Below, piece after piece: positions 50,270 through 61,847 of a DNA stretch of 64,000 nt (position 1 is its first letter; each line of letters starts with the position of its first letter). This DNA comes from Acanthochlamys bracteata. Lineage: Eukaryota; Streptophyta; Magnoliopsida; Pandanales; Velloziaceae. The position numbers and the translations under genes were made by a program. The DNA lies in the NCBI GenBank assembly GCA_019914995.1, contig CM034130.1:2232001-2296000 (forward strand), read 5' to 3'. The notes under the pieces are model-generated. The model was not told the DNA's origin. It did no database searches and was given only the letters and a program-made list of their open reading frames with translations.

Positions 50270-52957
50270 ATAGAAGGATCCATCTCCTCAAGCAAAACTT
50301 GTTATCCTATGTGTCGGATGCCTGCTCTCTTTATAAGCATATCTATTTTGCTTGTGTTTGTTCTCGATTGGCAGTCAGTTTGTATTAAGCTGTCGTGGCT
50401 ATAAGCCGTACAGTGGCCTTTTTCTTTACTACTTCGCCTAGGGCTTTAAGGTAGCAGGTACTGAAATTTAGAGCAGACTAATTGTAGAACCGTAGCCAAC
50501 AGAGCAGTACATTCTTTCATTTTTTTTCCCCAAGTGTCAGATCAATCTAATTGTACCTTCTTCAGCATTTTTTCTTTTATTTTGTAGTGTTATACATAAA
50601 ATTTTGTTATACTAGCTGTCTTTCGTTTTTATACTATATCCACATGTATGCGACCTGCGTTCTGATTGAAATACAGATGAGTTCTTGTATTTTTCTTATT
50701 ATAATATGATCGCAAATAATCTAATTCATTATAATCATAAGCATGTATAGATGAACTAATAAGCAATTGTATTTAATAGCGTGTGTTTTAAACGTTCGAT
50801 AATTGAGTTTCGTGAAAATAAAAAAATATAAAATAAAATTTTTTAAAACTAAAATAAAACAGAATTTAGTGTTTATATTTTAATAAATTTTTAAAATATG
50901 TTAAAAATTAAAAATTATATTATATTAAAAAAATATGTAAATAAAAAAGTTAAAATTAAAATTTTGTATATTAAAATAAAATTTTAAATTTTTTTATATA
51001 ATTAAAATATATAAATTATTTAAAATTTAAAATCTAATTAAAAAAATAAATTTTGGACGTTTGAAATGCGCAATTATTGTTTAAGAAATTTGTTTAAATA
51101 AACTGCAATCTTGCTATTCATTGCAGCTGTTCTTTTTTAAGTTAACAGATAGAATGACTGCACTCTGCAGTCCTAATGGATTACATGGCTATTACGTGAC
51201 ACAGGTGTTGTTATTCTTCCATGAACTTAATTTTGTGCACATCTATCCTTGATCAGTTAAAAGTTTTCCTCGAGAGATTTATTAAACAACTTTTGGTAGC
51301 TGTTTTCGTAATGAATGATTTTAACGTTGACGCGTTAACATATAGTTTGACTAGAGGTGTTCAATCTTAGATCTGAAAGATGGTTTTCTATTGAAGCTAA
51401 AACATAATATTAGTTTGACTTTTGACGGATTAACCAAATATATATAACTAGTAATCCTTGTGAAAAAGGTTAAAGTTGACTTCTCGGTTATCGATAGTAA
51501 GACCGTGCAAATGAAACTGTACTCTCTTTCTGTTTGATTTTTCCGTGCTTATTAATACTTTATTATTATTTTATTTTTGTTTTCTATTTTTTTTACAGGT
51601 CTTATTTTTTAAGAATTTAGAAAATTAAAATAAATTATATATTTATAAAAAATATATTTTTATGAGATTAAAAAAATAAATTTATTTCTCGAACAATTTC
51701 AAAATAAATTTTTAGAAAATTGTTTATTTTAATTATTTTTAAATGTCTCCTAAGTACATATATATAAAGATTAAATGCAGAGAATACGGATCTATGCTGA
51801 ATATTTTCTACTAAATGAAAAGCAGTTTGCAAAAAATAAAAATATTTCGTGCATTTAAACGAGCTATTTGTCTTCTGAATTTATCATAAAACAAGTTGAA
51901 ATGTCCCCTCTAAGTAGCGCTTCTTTAAAAGAAACAACCCAACTTGCTGACTTCTAATAAAATAAAGTATACGGATGATACAAACACTCCCTCTTTAGAG
52001 CATGATCTACTTCTTTTTTTTAAAAGAAAATATAACATATTTACCTTCTTCAGCTACGATAATTTGATTAAATCACAGTAATTGAAAGGCTTTAAAAGAG
52101 GAATATCGTGGGAGAGTTTATAAGTAGAGGTTGGTGGAGTGTTTATATCCTTCCCCAAACAAAGAAATCAAGTCAATGGAAAAAAAACTGATCCTCTCAT
52201 TTTCTGGCAGTTGGTTTTCAGTTGATTATAAAATTCTTCAAGCAAAAGATTAACAATAATCGTTATCTTTACTTGAGTTACGTATTCAATTAAGTAGAAA
52301 TAACTGTCTTTTTCTTTCTTTTTCTGTAGATAACATGCAAATGGATCTCCTCTTCCCATGCGTTTACTTAACTGGTTTCACAAGTAGTACGTACTCTCTG
52401 TTTATATCAACTTATCTACGAATTTCTTCCGACTACCCGTGAACAGTTTTCTACTAAAGAATTTCAATGTGTTGATTATATTAAACAGAACAGAATAGAA
52501 CATATGATGAAATGAAATCTTTTAAACAGAACTGATAGTGAAGTCTTTGGTTGGCAGTACGTAGAATGGCTTCGCTTTCCATGTGCAGGAGAGTTTGCTA
52601 AACGTGATCATGTGAAGACAAAAATAAAATCTAAGACTTAATATTATTATCTGATTATTTTCTTTTGTCATGTTTGTTAATTCTTCTACAGATTGATTGT
52701 TCATAAAATTCTTAAATAGAATCCGATGAATTCAATATAAGCACCGAGGAAAAAAAAAAAGAGTTGAACCATTTGATTGCCCGTACGTTATGGGACGTTG
52801 GCTGCAAGAACTCACATGCTCTGCTCTTCATTTCCTTCCTACATAAACAGAGCAAAACCACTTCCATCATCGACACTTGCAAGCTTTCTCTCTTTAATTT
52901 CTTTCTCATTAAAGGTTTCAAGCACCCCAAAGCAGAGCAAGACGTAGGTACAGAGGC
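50270..52957. other. Intergenic region with an inverted-repeat element
   Basis: The Alba 3' UTR runs to about 50680. A family-B element lies at 50779-51072. An AT-rich block lies at about 51600-51740. The rest, including the expansin upstream region (about 51900-52957), has no recognisable coding frame. CCTACATAAACAG near 52839-52850 could be a weak TATA box for the expansin gene. Confidence 0.5.
50779..51072. mobile_element. MITE-like element, family B copy 3
   Basis: The left end GTGTGTTTTAAACGTTCGAT and the right end GGACGTTTGAAATGCGCAAT are imperfect inverted copies. The interior shares word order with the copies at 32721 and 38874. No clear target duplication. Confidence 0.65.
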
Positions 52958-53914
52958 ATGGCAGCAATAAAAGGTCTAGGATCACTTGTTATCGCGCTTG
53001 TTTTGCTCTGTTTCTGTTGTATCACTGTTCAAGCTTTCGCGCCGGATGCTACTTGGACTAAGGCATCTGCCACATTCTACGGCGGAGCTGATGCGTCTGG
53101 AACTATGGGTATAATCATGAGATGAAAGCTTACTATAAATCGACCTGATCGATCGATTGATCACTGTAATTTTTCTTATTGCAGGCGGTGCATGCGGATA
53201 CGGAAACTTATACACAGCCGGATACGGGACACTAACAGCAGCTCTAAGCACGGCATTGTTTAACGACGGTGCTTCGTGTGGTCAGTGCTACAAGATCATG
53301 TGTGACTACCAGTCCAATCCTAAATGGTGCATCAATGGCACATCCATAACCATCACGGCGACGAACTTCTGCCCACCGAATTATGCACTCCCTAACGATA
53401 ACGGCGGCTGGTGCAATCCTCCTCGGCAGCATTTCGACATGGCCCAACCTGCCTGGGAAAAGATTGGGATTTACCGTGCCGGAATTGTACCTGTTCTCTT
53501 TAAAAGGTACTGACTTTTCATTTCCGTAGGATAATCTGAATTTACCAACTGTCGCACTGTGCATGGACCGCATATCTGAACCCTTTTTTTCTACTATGAC
53601 GCAGGGTACCGTGTCAGAAGCACGGCGGAGTGCGGTTCACGATCAACGGACGCGACTACTTTGAGCTCGTGCTAGTGACGAATGTCGGCGGTAGCGGATC
53701 GATCCAGTCGATGGCAGTGAAAGGTTCAAAAACTGGGTGGATGGCAATGTCAAGGAACTGGGGAGCTAACTGGCAATCTAACGCGTACCTTAACGGACAG
53801 AGTTTGTCTTTCAGAGTGACAACTACCGACGGGCAAACGCTCGTCTTCCCCGATATTGCTCCGGCCAACTGGATATTCGGACAGACGTTCTCTAGCCAAA
53901 CTCAGTTTCTTTAA
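52958..53914 (+). CDS. Alpha-expansin
   Basis: Three exons, 52958-53108, 53185-53506 and 53605-53914, join to 260 codons plus stop, the usual alpha-expansin length. A signal peptide is clear ([20 protein letters not shown] ... VQAF). The family motifs follow: [49 protein letters not shown], the HFDMAQPAW stretch with the conserved HFD, and the C-terminal binding domain with [15 protein letters not shown] and [13 protein letters not shown]. The family's conserved Cys and Trp residues are visible. Expansins loosen cell walls without hydrolysis, acting on cellulose-hemicellulose contacts in the apoplast at acid pH. The sequence looks closest to EXPA11-type proteins, but the subgroup is uncertain. 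Both introns sit at common expansin positions. Confidence 0.96.
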
Positions 53915-55289
53915 TCAGTGATATAATTATTGCAGAATATGGCAGAGGCTTGCTGCTTACCAGCTTGTTGGTGAGAATTGCCCGCCCCAACATTTAAAAG
54001 TTTGCATAGTAGCGTGCGCTCTTGTAAAAGATCTTTCAATTTCTAGTAATTTAGTGAGAGCGATGGATTAAAATTCTGATCGCCAAAGTTATATAAAAAA
54101 TGGCCAAGAAATTATTGTTTCTGTAAATATTGATCAGAAACTTTGGAATGTGAATGCATTTTTATATTAAATTTTCGTTGTTCAAATTAAATTATCGCTG
54201 TCACTGATTGATCCATTGGCTCAAAGCAATGAGAAGTTTAAAATTATTACGAAAAAATTGCTATGGTTGGCCGTTTTTATAAATCTCTAGTGGGCTGTTT
54301 TGAGGTTAGATGGGCTGCAAATTTAGCATTTCTACTGAAATTTCATCTTAAATAATGAAAATTTTGATACATAATTCTTGGTTACAACAACTTGAACGTA
54401 TAGATAGATACACGTATCTCTTTATGTAATTTAGGACGGGAGGTTAAAAGATGATCGATAGATATTTAAAAGTTATGTACGAGAAGCTACTCATAAAATA
54501 ATTTTATATGGTTAGTGTGTGTTTTCTTATGTAGGAAGTAATTATCTAGAAAATAATTTTTTAAAAATATAATTAATTAATAAAAATTAGATTGAAAAAA
54601 GGTTATTTTTGAGTGCAAAAGAGATCAAACGTATCCATAAAAAGATATAAGAGATCATAGGGTGATTGTGAATTGCTTAGAATAATATTTTTTTAAAAAA
54701 AAGTGACTTTTTTTTTAATTTAAAATAATAAACACAAAATTTTATAGTGTATAATTTGATTTTTTATATCTAATATTATAAAGAGTTTTTCAAAATTTTG
54801 ACAAAAGAGATCAAAATAGAGTTAAAATAGAGACGTAACTAGAGATAGATGATGATAATGTAATGATATGCTGCAAAACGTGACAAGCGTTACATGCTCC
54901 TTCACGCTAGCAAAAGATTTGATGAAAGTATCTCATCATCATGGTTCTAAAATTTTGCAAGCAATTATTTAACAGCTAGTTAGTTAGCTTTTCTTCTTCA
55001 ACGATATAATATAATATTATTAACGTCTATGTGTGTTCTCATCTACTACTCATCAAGTTAAAGCTTATCAACAAAATCACATAAATCAATCTCATACATA
55101 ACAAAGAAACAATTTAATTTGTATATATTCATCAAAATAATAAATTGTTTTGAATGAACATATATAGATCTTCTCATGGATATATGTTCATTAAACCTAA
55201 CAGAGAGCATGAGAAGCTGACACCTATAAACAAAATTTTCAATCGCTTTCAGCAAACGAACCCTTGAAAAGATTTCGATTTTTTCAACA
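53915..55289. other. Intergenic region
   Basis: The expansin 3' UTR runs to perhaps 54200, followed by AT-rich DNA including a block at about 54540-54790. No gene or clear element was recognised. Confidence 0.5.
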
Positions 55290-55298
55290 TATATAAGC
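55290..55298 (+). promoter_or_regulatory. Putative TATA box of the first UPF0496 locus
   Basis: TATATAAGC lies about 160 bases before the ATG at 55456, in good plant consensus. It suggests that the locus was, or still is, transcribed. Confidence 0.5.
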
Positions 55299-55455
55299 AG
55301 AGCATTCTGTTCTTCAACATAAGCAAAACCTTCGCTTTCAATTGTTTTTTAATGTTATTCTACGAGTTGTTTTAATGTTCCTATCATTCTTTTAATGTTC
55401 CTGTAATCGACCAACAAGAAATTGTTTTTTCTTTCATATATTTAACACAGACGCA

Positions 55456-56501
55456 ATGCTTGAAATGCTCAGACTATTTCTCGCGTGTTTTCACAAGTCT
55501 GAATACTTCAATCCTGAACCTTCAACCGGTGAGTAGCTCCAAAAAGATTAATAATTCAATCAATATATGTGTGAATATATATACTGGTTTAATTTTGGGT
55601 TGTTTGGAATTTGGAATGAACAGATGAAGAACTTCATGACAGCCTTCAGAGCAGCTGCAAGCTTAAGCTAACAGTGGATGAAGAGTACACGAAAGCTCTA
55701 CGAACAAAATCCTACGGAGAAATCTGGGCACAAGTCCACAAACCGAAACGAAGCCGTAGCACGATAACCACCACCGCCGTTCAAAACTACATCGATTTCC
55801 TCGAACCCACGCCGGAAATCGTAGCCACTATCACCGACAGTGTGCAGCGTCCTTCTATTGTACTCGATTTCTTCGAAACCTGCCTTGATGCTTGTCACCT
55901 CTGCGGCGCTCTGCTTGAGTCCGTCGAGTTAACACGGTCCCACCGCCGTGCTTCACTTCACCTGTTGCAGAAGCAGGAGTACTTCATGCTAATGGAAATG
56001 AAACGGTTTCGAAACCCGCTTTCAGGTAGGAAGATTTCTCTTATAATATTTTGAACAACAAATAAGAAAGGTTATAATTAAGGGCAATACTATGCATCAG
56101 GGCAAGTGCAAGAACAGTTGCGTAGTGTGAGTGAGAAGTGCAGACCAATGGTGGCGGGACTACGGGCAGAGGAAAAGAGAAACAATAAGCAGCGGTTCTG
56201 TTGCAAGTGGTGGTTGTTCTGCAGCGGTACCGGAGTTGAAGGAAGAAAGATGGTGGTGGTGATGGACGCTGCGGCAAGAGGTGCATTTTGTGTTGGTGAG
56301 AGAGCTTGACACTCTAGAACAGATGGTAACCAAGTTAGCCGAGGAGATGGAGACTGTAGCGATGAAGAAGATGCCGGCTTGGTTGAACGGAAGGGAAGGT
56401 TGGTTTGAAGCTGAGCTAGGGAGCTAGAAGAACATGTGAATCTATGTCTTCTTAACGTAAGCAGGGCAAGGAGAATGGTTGTCCACCACATTCTTTCGTA
56501 A
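55456..56501 (+). pseudogene. UPF0496 (DUF677) family gene, broken by two small indels
   Basis: Exons 55456-55528, 55624-56025 and 56101 onward join with correct phase. The N-terminal half is intact (LTVDEEYTKALRTKSYGEIW, DSVQRPSIVLDFFETCLDAC, NPLSG) and matches plant UPF0496 proteins, membrane-associated proteins of poorly known function. In exon 3 the frame ends at TGA 56307-56309. Family-like sequence resumes one frame over at LDTLEQMVTKLAEEME. After a second shift near 56410 it goes back to the first frame for ELEEHVNLCLLNVSRARR, ending with TAA at 56499-56501. The first break lies in a GAGAGAG run, as expected for loss of one GA unit. The second fits a one-base loss. I infer recent inactivation, or two assembly errors. 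The truncated product would have about 227 residues. Confidence 0.72.
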
Positions 56502-56557
56502 GCGCGCGCGGATATTTGTTCATTGATTTACAGATCTATGAATTCAATACATAACTC

Positions 56558-56589
<32 letters not shown>

Positions 56590-58134
56590 GAAAAGAAAAG
56601 AGAAAAGAATACAGAAGATGAAGAAGAATACTAAATTTACAGATCTGTGAATTCAATTTAAGAGCAGCAACTTTTTCTTGATTATAATTATTACCGTCTG
56701 TAAAAGTAAAATATTTATTTAGAAACATAAATCTCGACGATAAGCTATATAGCTTAGCTAGCAGGTTTTCGCGAGACAGTAATATTACATGCTTGCAGAA
56801 GGATGCTGTTGCAGAAACCAGCAGCAAATGTACTACTGCTGCATTGTGCAGCGAAGCACCACTGCATACATGCTGACATTATCATCAATGAATTAGAAGG
56901 AGCTAGAACAACAAAAACAACTACTACTATCCTGAATCACTAATAAATCAGACTTTCAGTTTACTGAACCCAAGAAACCACCATCTGCGTGTCTTTTGCC
57001 ATTTGCAACATTGCATACATATAGCCAGCATCTTAGGTTGTAGCTCTCTGCAAACTTGCCAAGCTAAACCTAGATACATCTAGCTAGCTAGTATCAGCCT
57101 TATCTTCTCTGTTACAAGAAATAACTGTACTCTTACGTACTAGCTCGTGATGAATGATCACCAATGGGATTGGGTGGTGTGTTTCTGGCTGGATCACCGC
57201 TGCCTTCCTGTTCTTGTTCCGGGTATCCTAGCGCCGGTCTTTCCCAGTTTTCTTGCTTATCTGTTCTCTACATATCACCTCCGTGGCAATTCATCAATAG
57301 CTAACTAGCTTTAATTCGTAGTATAACTAAAAGCCACTGCTGCTTTATCTGCTTCAAAATTTACTGTCCTTATGATGGCTGTGACGCAATTAATCTTGAC
57401 CATCCGTTTCCTCTATATAATGAGCTTGACATCTTTTCGCAAGACCAGAACTCAGTTAGTAGTCATGGAGGGATTTGGAGATAGGTGGAATATTATGGTG
57501 CGGTGGTGGTGGAGGTATTGGGTTGCTATTCTACAAGGAGATCAGAGAAATGGCTATGTAACAAATAGTCGATCGTTTTTCTGTGAAGGTGGGTGTTGAA
57601 ATGTGGAAGTTAATTAGTTAGAGCTCCCTTTGATTTTCCAAAGATTCATATATAGTAGTTCTTCTTACTTCTCCCATTATTCTATGTACTCTGTTTGGCA
57701 TTTGAGTTACAGCTGATGATGTTCAAGCTCAGCGAGTCATGGATGCAATTGCTGCAAGTAATACTTGACAATCTCATCTTCTGAGAAAAAACAAAGAAAA
57801 AAAGAAATTTCAAAGCATGCCTAACTAAATTCTTGATTTTCTGTTGCTAGCACCTAACTAGTTAATGGTAGCTGATATCCATATTTGTATATCTATAAGT
57901 TAATTAATTACTTCCCAATTATAGCTTTCATAGTAAAGCATGAACAGTTCGGTAACAAGTAAGTGATGAAATAATTATATCTATAAAAACAGGAGACAAC
58001 GTATATTAATTAACACAGAAGCCTTTGCTTGCTGCAGAAACTCTTTTCATTCTATCTATCAGCTTCAATGCATTCGGCGTAACGTTATTCTTTGAAGCTA
58101 ACGCGTCGAAAAGAGTAAAGCTCTCTCTGCACTC
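56502..58134. other. Intergenic region between the two UPF0496 loci
   Basis: This contains an A-run followed by GAAAA repeats (56558-56607). A minus-strand exon-like frame lies at about 57275-57125, described under findings. A plus-strand frame at 57372-57599 and a short stretch at 57714-57769 also stay open but have no known domain. No gene could be joined. Confidence 0.4.
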
Positions 58135-59475
58135 ACTGTATATATGAAGACCTTCCCTCTCTTCTCCGATTCCTTCTCTCTACACAAACATAACAGTTTT
58201 CTTTCCCACTAATATGAGCTTGCTTCTATTTTAATTACATAATAGAGTGTTTACATATATATACGACTGAAAGATCATGAATGAATAGCAGCAAGGTAAA
58301 TCTCCTCCTTCAGTTATATTCTCCTTCGAGAATTCTTCATCAACTAGTGAGTATTATTCTGTCTCTTGTTTTTTTTTTTTTCCTTTGGTTTGTGGGAAAG
58401 GGCACATTTTTTTTAAAATTTTTGTTTGAAGTTTGATGCTTGGAAATACTGAAAATAAAGCAAGCAGAAGTAACAATATAATTAATCAAAAGCTATATAT
58501 ATATGAACAACTAAGGGGATGATTGGCATTGTACAAAAAAGTTATATATATTTTATAGAATATTTTTAAAATTTTTGAAAGTACAAAAAAGTTTTATATT
58601 GTAAAGTTTTATTGTTAAAGTGCAGAAAAATTATCGTAAGATTTTATAATTATTTATTTTTATTTTTTTAAGATAAAAATAGAGCTTATTTTGTAAAAAT
58701 TTGTAAAATATTTTTTATTTTAAAAAAGTTATTTTCAAAAGCACTCCTAAATATTTTCTAAATGTATATTTTATTTGCGTCACTTGCAACCTTAAGAAGT
58801 GTTCGAAAATGCTTATGAAAATTATTTTTCTAAAATTAAGTATATTTTTGTCATATTTTAAAAGATGAGTTTTATTTTTTTATCTAAAAAAATTAATAAA
58901 AATAATTTATAATAAAATATTATAATTAAATAAAATTTAAAATATTATAAAATTGTGTATTAAAAACTGTGAAATAAAAATTTGATAACATCTGCTTCTC
59001 TTCTCTCATTTGTTTTTCCTTCGAGTGCAAAAATACCAAATTGAAATTGATAATGACCAATCATTCTATCATCACCAATTTATGTGGCTTCAATTTTTAT
59101 ATGTCATTAAGCTGCAGGGAAGAAAGATAAAGCAATGGCTCCTGTGACGCCGCCGCAACTATGGAGGCGTTACATCGTCGACGAAGAATACGCTAGAGTT
59201 CTCCGGAAGAATTCATATATCGACATCTAGTCTAAAACTCACCAGCAACTCCGGCGACGTAACTCTTCTGTAGCATTTAATCTTTCCTTCTACATCAACT
59301 CCATCACTTGATGAAGAAGAAGATTACAACTGCGATATTCATGATAGTGTGAAGCAGATATACAATAATACAACTCTATGCTACTAAAGGAAAGAGTGTA
59401 TACTTTATTAATAGATTAGATGATTGCCTTGATAAAGTACGAATCGATATGCTTCATATCAGACTTTACTGTAGT
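58135..59475 (+). pseudogene. Second UPF0496 copy, decayed
   Basis: The region near 59118-59311 encodes WRRYIVDEEYARVLRKNSYI, aligning with the VDEEYTKALRTKSYGEIW part of the first copy. It is stopped by TAG at 59228-59230, where the first copy has Trp (ATCTGG versus ATCTAG). Further similarity (HDSVKQ, then RLDDCLDK) continues in shifted frames to about 59470. An upstream stretch near 58275-58350 resembles exon 1 and its donor, and TATATATGAAG at 58139 followed by CT-rich DNA could be its old promoter. The copy lies in tandem with the first locus and about 2.8 kb away, so a local duplication is likely. It is clearly non-functional. Confidence 0.65.
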
Positions 59476-59839
59476 AGAGCAAGTACATACTCATGTTATA
59501 CGGGAAGACTCGAGGCAGACCGTAATGATGATAGGAACAGATGTCCTAACTGGCGGCGTAGTCATGGTTTCTAAGGGAGGAAGTAGGTCATCTACACTTC
59601 AGATGATGCTCGTTGGCAGCATACAAAAGACTGGGTCAAACACATAAAAAGCTAAACACACCTTTAAAGACAAAACTACAATCAGACTGGGTGGATTGTA
59701 TAAACTATGGAAAGCTAAACACACCCACGACACGTGCTTTAATTACGTGAATATACAGAATGGGAAATTAGTTTAAGACTTAAAAATAACGTGATGTTGT
59801 CGCTAGTTCAGTACCGGCCAAGTCACCTTTGTTAATATC

Positions 59840-61210
59840 GAACCTCAATTATCTTTTATTTCACAGGTCGATCCTCTAAGCACCATGAAGTCTTCTTATG
59901 CGCCCTTTACCAACCATCCAAATAACTGTAATCATATTTTTTTTGGCTTTTACTTCCAATGATTGTCAAGAATGGATAGTCGATTCGGGTCCAACTGTTC
60001 ATATGACGTATGATATATGTGATTTTAGCAATACTAGTAAGCCAAAACGGAGTTGTATTGCAAATGCTAACGGCATTATATCTCTAATTACTAAACACTT
60101 TAATTATTCCATGTTTTTCAAATAAGAAGATATTCTCTATCGAGGAGTTGAACTACTGTGTATTACCGTATCCTCTTTTCCGTCTTCTTTAGATATTCTG
60201 AGTAAGAAAATGATTGATCATATTATTAAGATAGTGGATTTAAAACAGCAAAATAGAAAGATTACAAATTTGATTATTTATGTTGATGTTATAATAATAA
60301 CATGGAATGATGTGGAGGAGATTTCCACACTGTAGCTGGCCTCCGAGTTTGAGATGAGGGATCTAGGGGGACTAAAATATTTTTTGGAAATTAAAATATT
60401 TTGATCAGAAAATGATATGGTTCTATCTAAAAAAAAAAATGTGCTGGACTATTATTTGTAACAAAAATACTTGACTATAAATGAGCTGACACTCCGATCA
60501 TTCAGGATCATGGTTTGTGAGAGTATGCATATTACATACTCGTAAAAAAGGAGAGGTATCAAAATTAATTGGAATATTAATTTATTTGTCACACATAAAA
60601 TCGAATAATGTTTATGCAGTAAGTGTGGTGAGTCAGTTCATGCATCGACATATCGAAGATCATATGAAAATAGTAGTTAGAATCCTCGCTATTTGAAATA
60701 TGCTATGGAAAGGAACTTATGTTCATTAAAAATAATCATCTTAGTATAGAAGAATATTCATATACCGATTGGGCGGAAAGTGTTATAGATAGAAGGTACA
60801 TATCAAGCTATTTTACCTTTGGAGGAACAATTTAGTTACTTGAAGAAGTATGAAACAAAAAGTAATTGTATTATTCAGTACAGAAGCTAAATTTATAGAG
60901 TAACAAAAGATTTGTGTGAACTTTTATAGTTAAAAAAATTATTTACAAAAATTGATTATACACTAATTTCGATGATAAAATTATTTTGTAATAATAAGAT
61001 AATCATTAGTATTGTTCATAATTCAGTATTGAAGTAGATTGTCATTTTATCAAATAAAAATTCGAAAACAAAACAGTTCAATTTCTTTTTATAAAATATG
61101 ACGATCAACTAGCTGATATACTTATAATAGTTGTATCCAGTAAAATATTTTTTAACTTATTTGACAAATTCAACATTAGAAATTTTTATGCACTAACTTG
61201 AAAAAAGAGT
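59840..61210 (+). mobile_element. Decayed Ty1/copia retrotransposon fragment
   Basis: Frames with many stops carry, in order, a protease-like site (WIVDSG, DSG at 59992-60000), a reverse-transcriptase core in which the usual YVDD reads YVDV (60279-60290), then FEMRDLGGLKYFL, KLIGILIYLSH and YAVSVVSQFMH. RNase H-like pieces follow (YTDWAES near 60761, STEAKFIE near 60875). Most of integrase and the first part of the reverse transcriptase are missing between 60120 and 60270. LTR boundaries were not resolved, though 61207-61300 may be LTR remnant. It cannot be active. Confidence 0.85.
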
Positions 61211-61847
61211 GTTTTAAGTGAGTGACTATTGTAACCCTGTAAGACCTATATACATGTACTATGCAAGTTAATCAAAGAAATAATGATGATTTTCACTTTA
61301 AACATTCTCGGCCTCGACTAATCTCTGGCTAACGTAATCTTTTCTAACCTCTCTGATTTACTAAAACTAGACAAGCTGCTTTCTTCACTCAACTTCTTGT
61401 TCTTCCACAAATCTCACGAATAGGAGTTGATAGTGATGACAAAATGAATGGAAGAGTTATGGTTTGTTTAGATTGTCGGCAGTGGTGGTGGTGAATGGGG
61501 AGGTGAAGCATTTCTCCGCGGCTACCCATATGTGGGCATAAGTGTGTGAAGTAATTGTTAATACAAAGAACAGAACATTGATTTATCATTCATATAATCA
61601 GAAAACAAATTTGTGTTTGAAGTCTGTTGTTTGAAGCGTGAACTAAGATTAAAAAATTGAGAGTACAGATAATAGAAAACGCAACCGTTTGACCAATAGA
61701 GCGAATCGGTCAAAACTTTTTCGAGACACAAATAAATTAAAGTGTAATTAATCAAAGACTACCGGTCAAAATTGGAAAGTGCTCTGATGCAAACACAAAC
61801 TAATCAGCGATAACGAAGAGAGATCGCCCGCGGCGACGGCGGAGGGG
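61211..61847. other. Possible LTR remnant and METTL23-like upstream region
   Basis: Sequence after the copia remnant to about 61300 is of the kind seen just inside a 3' LTR. The rest has no recognisable coding frame and includes the promoter of the next gene. Confidence 0.4.
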
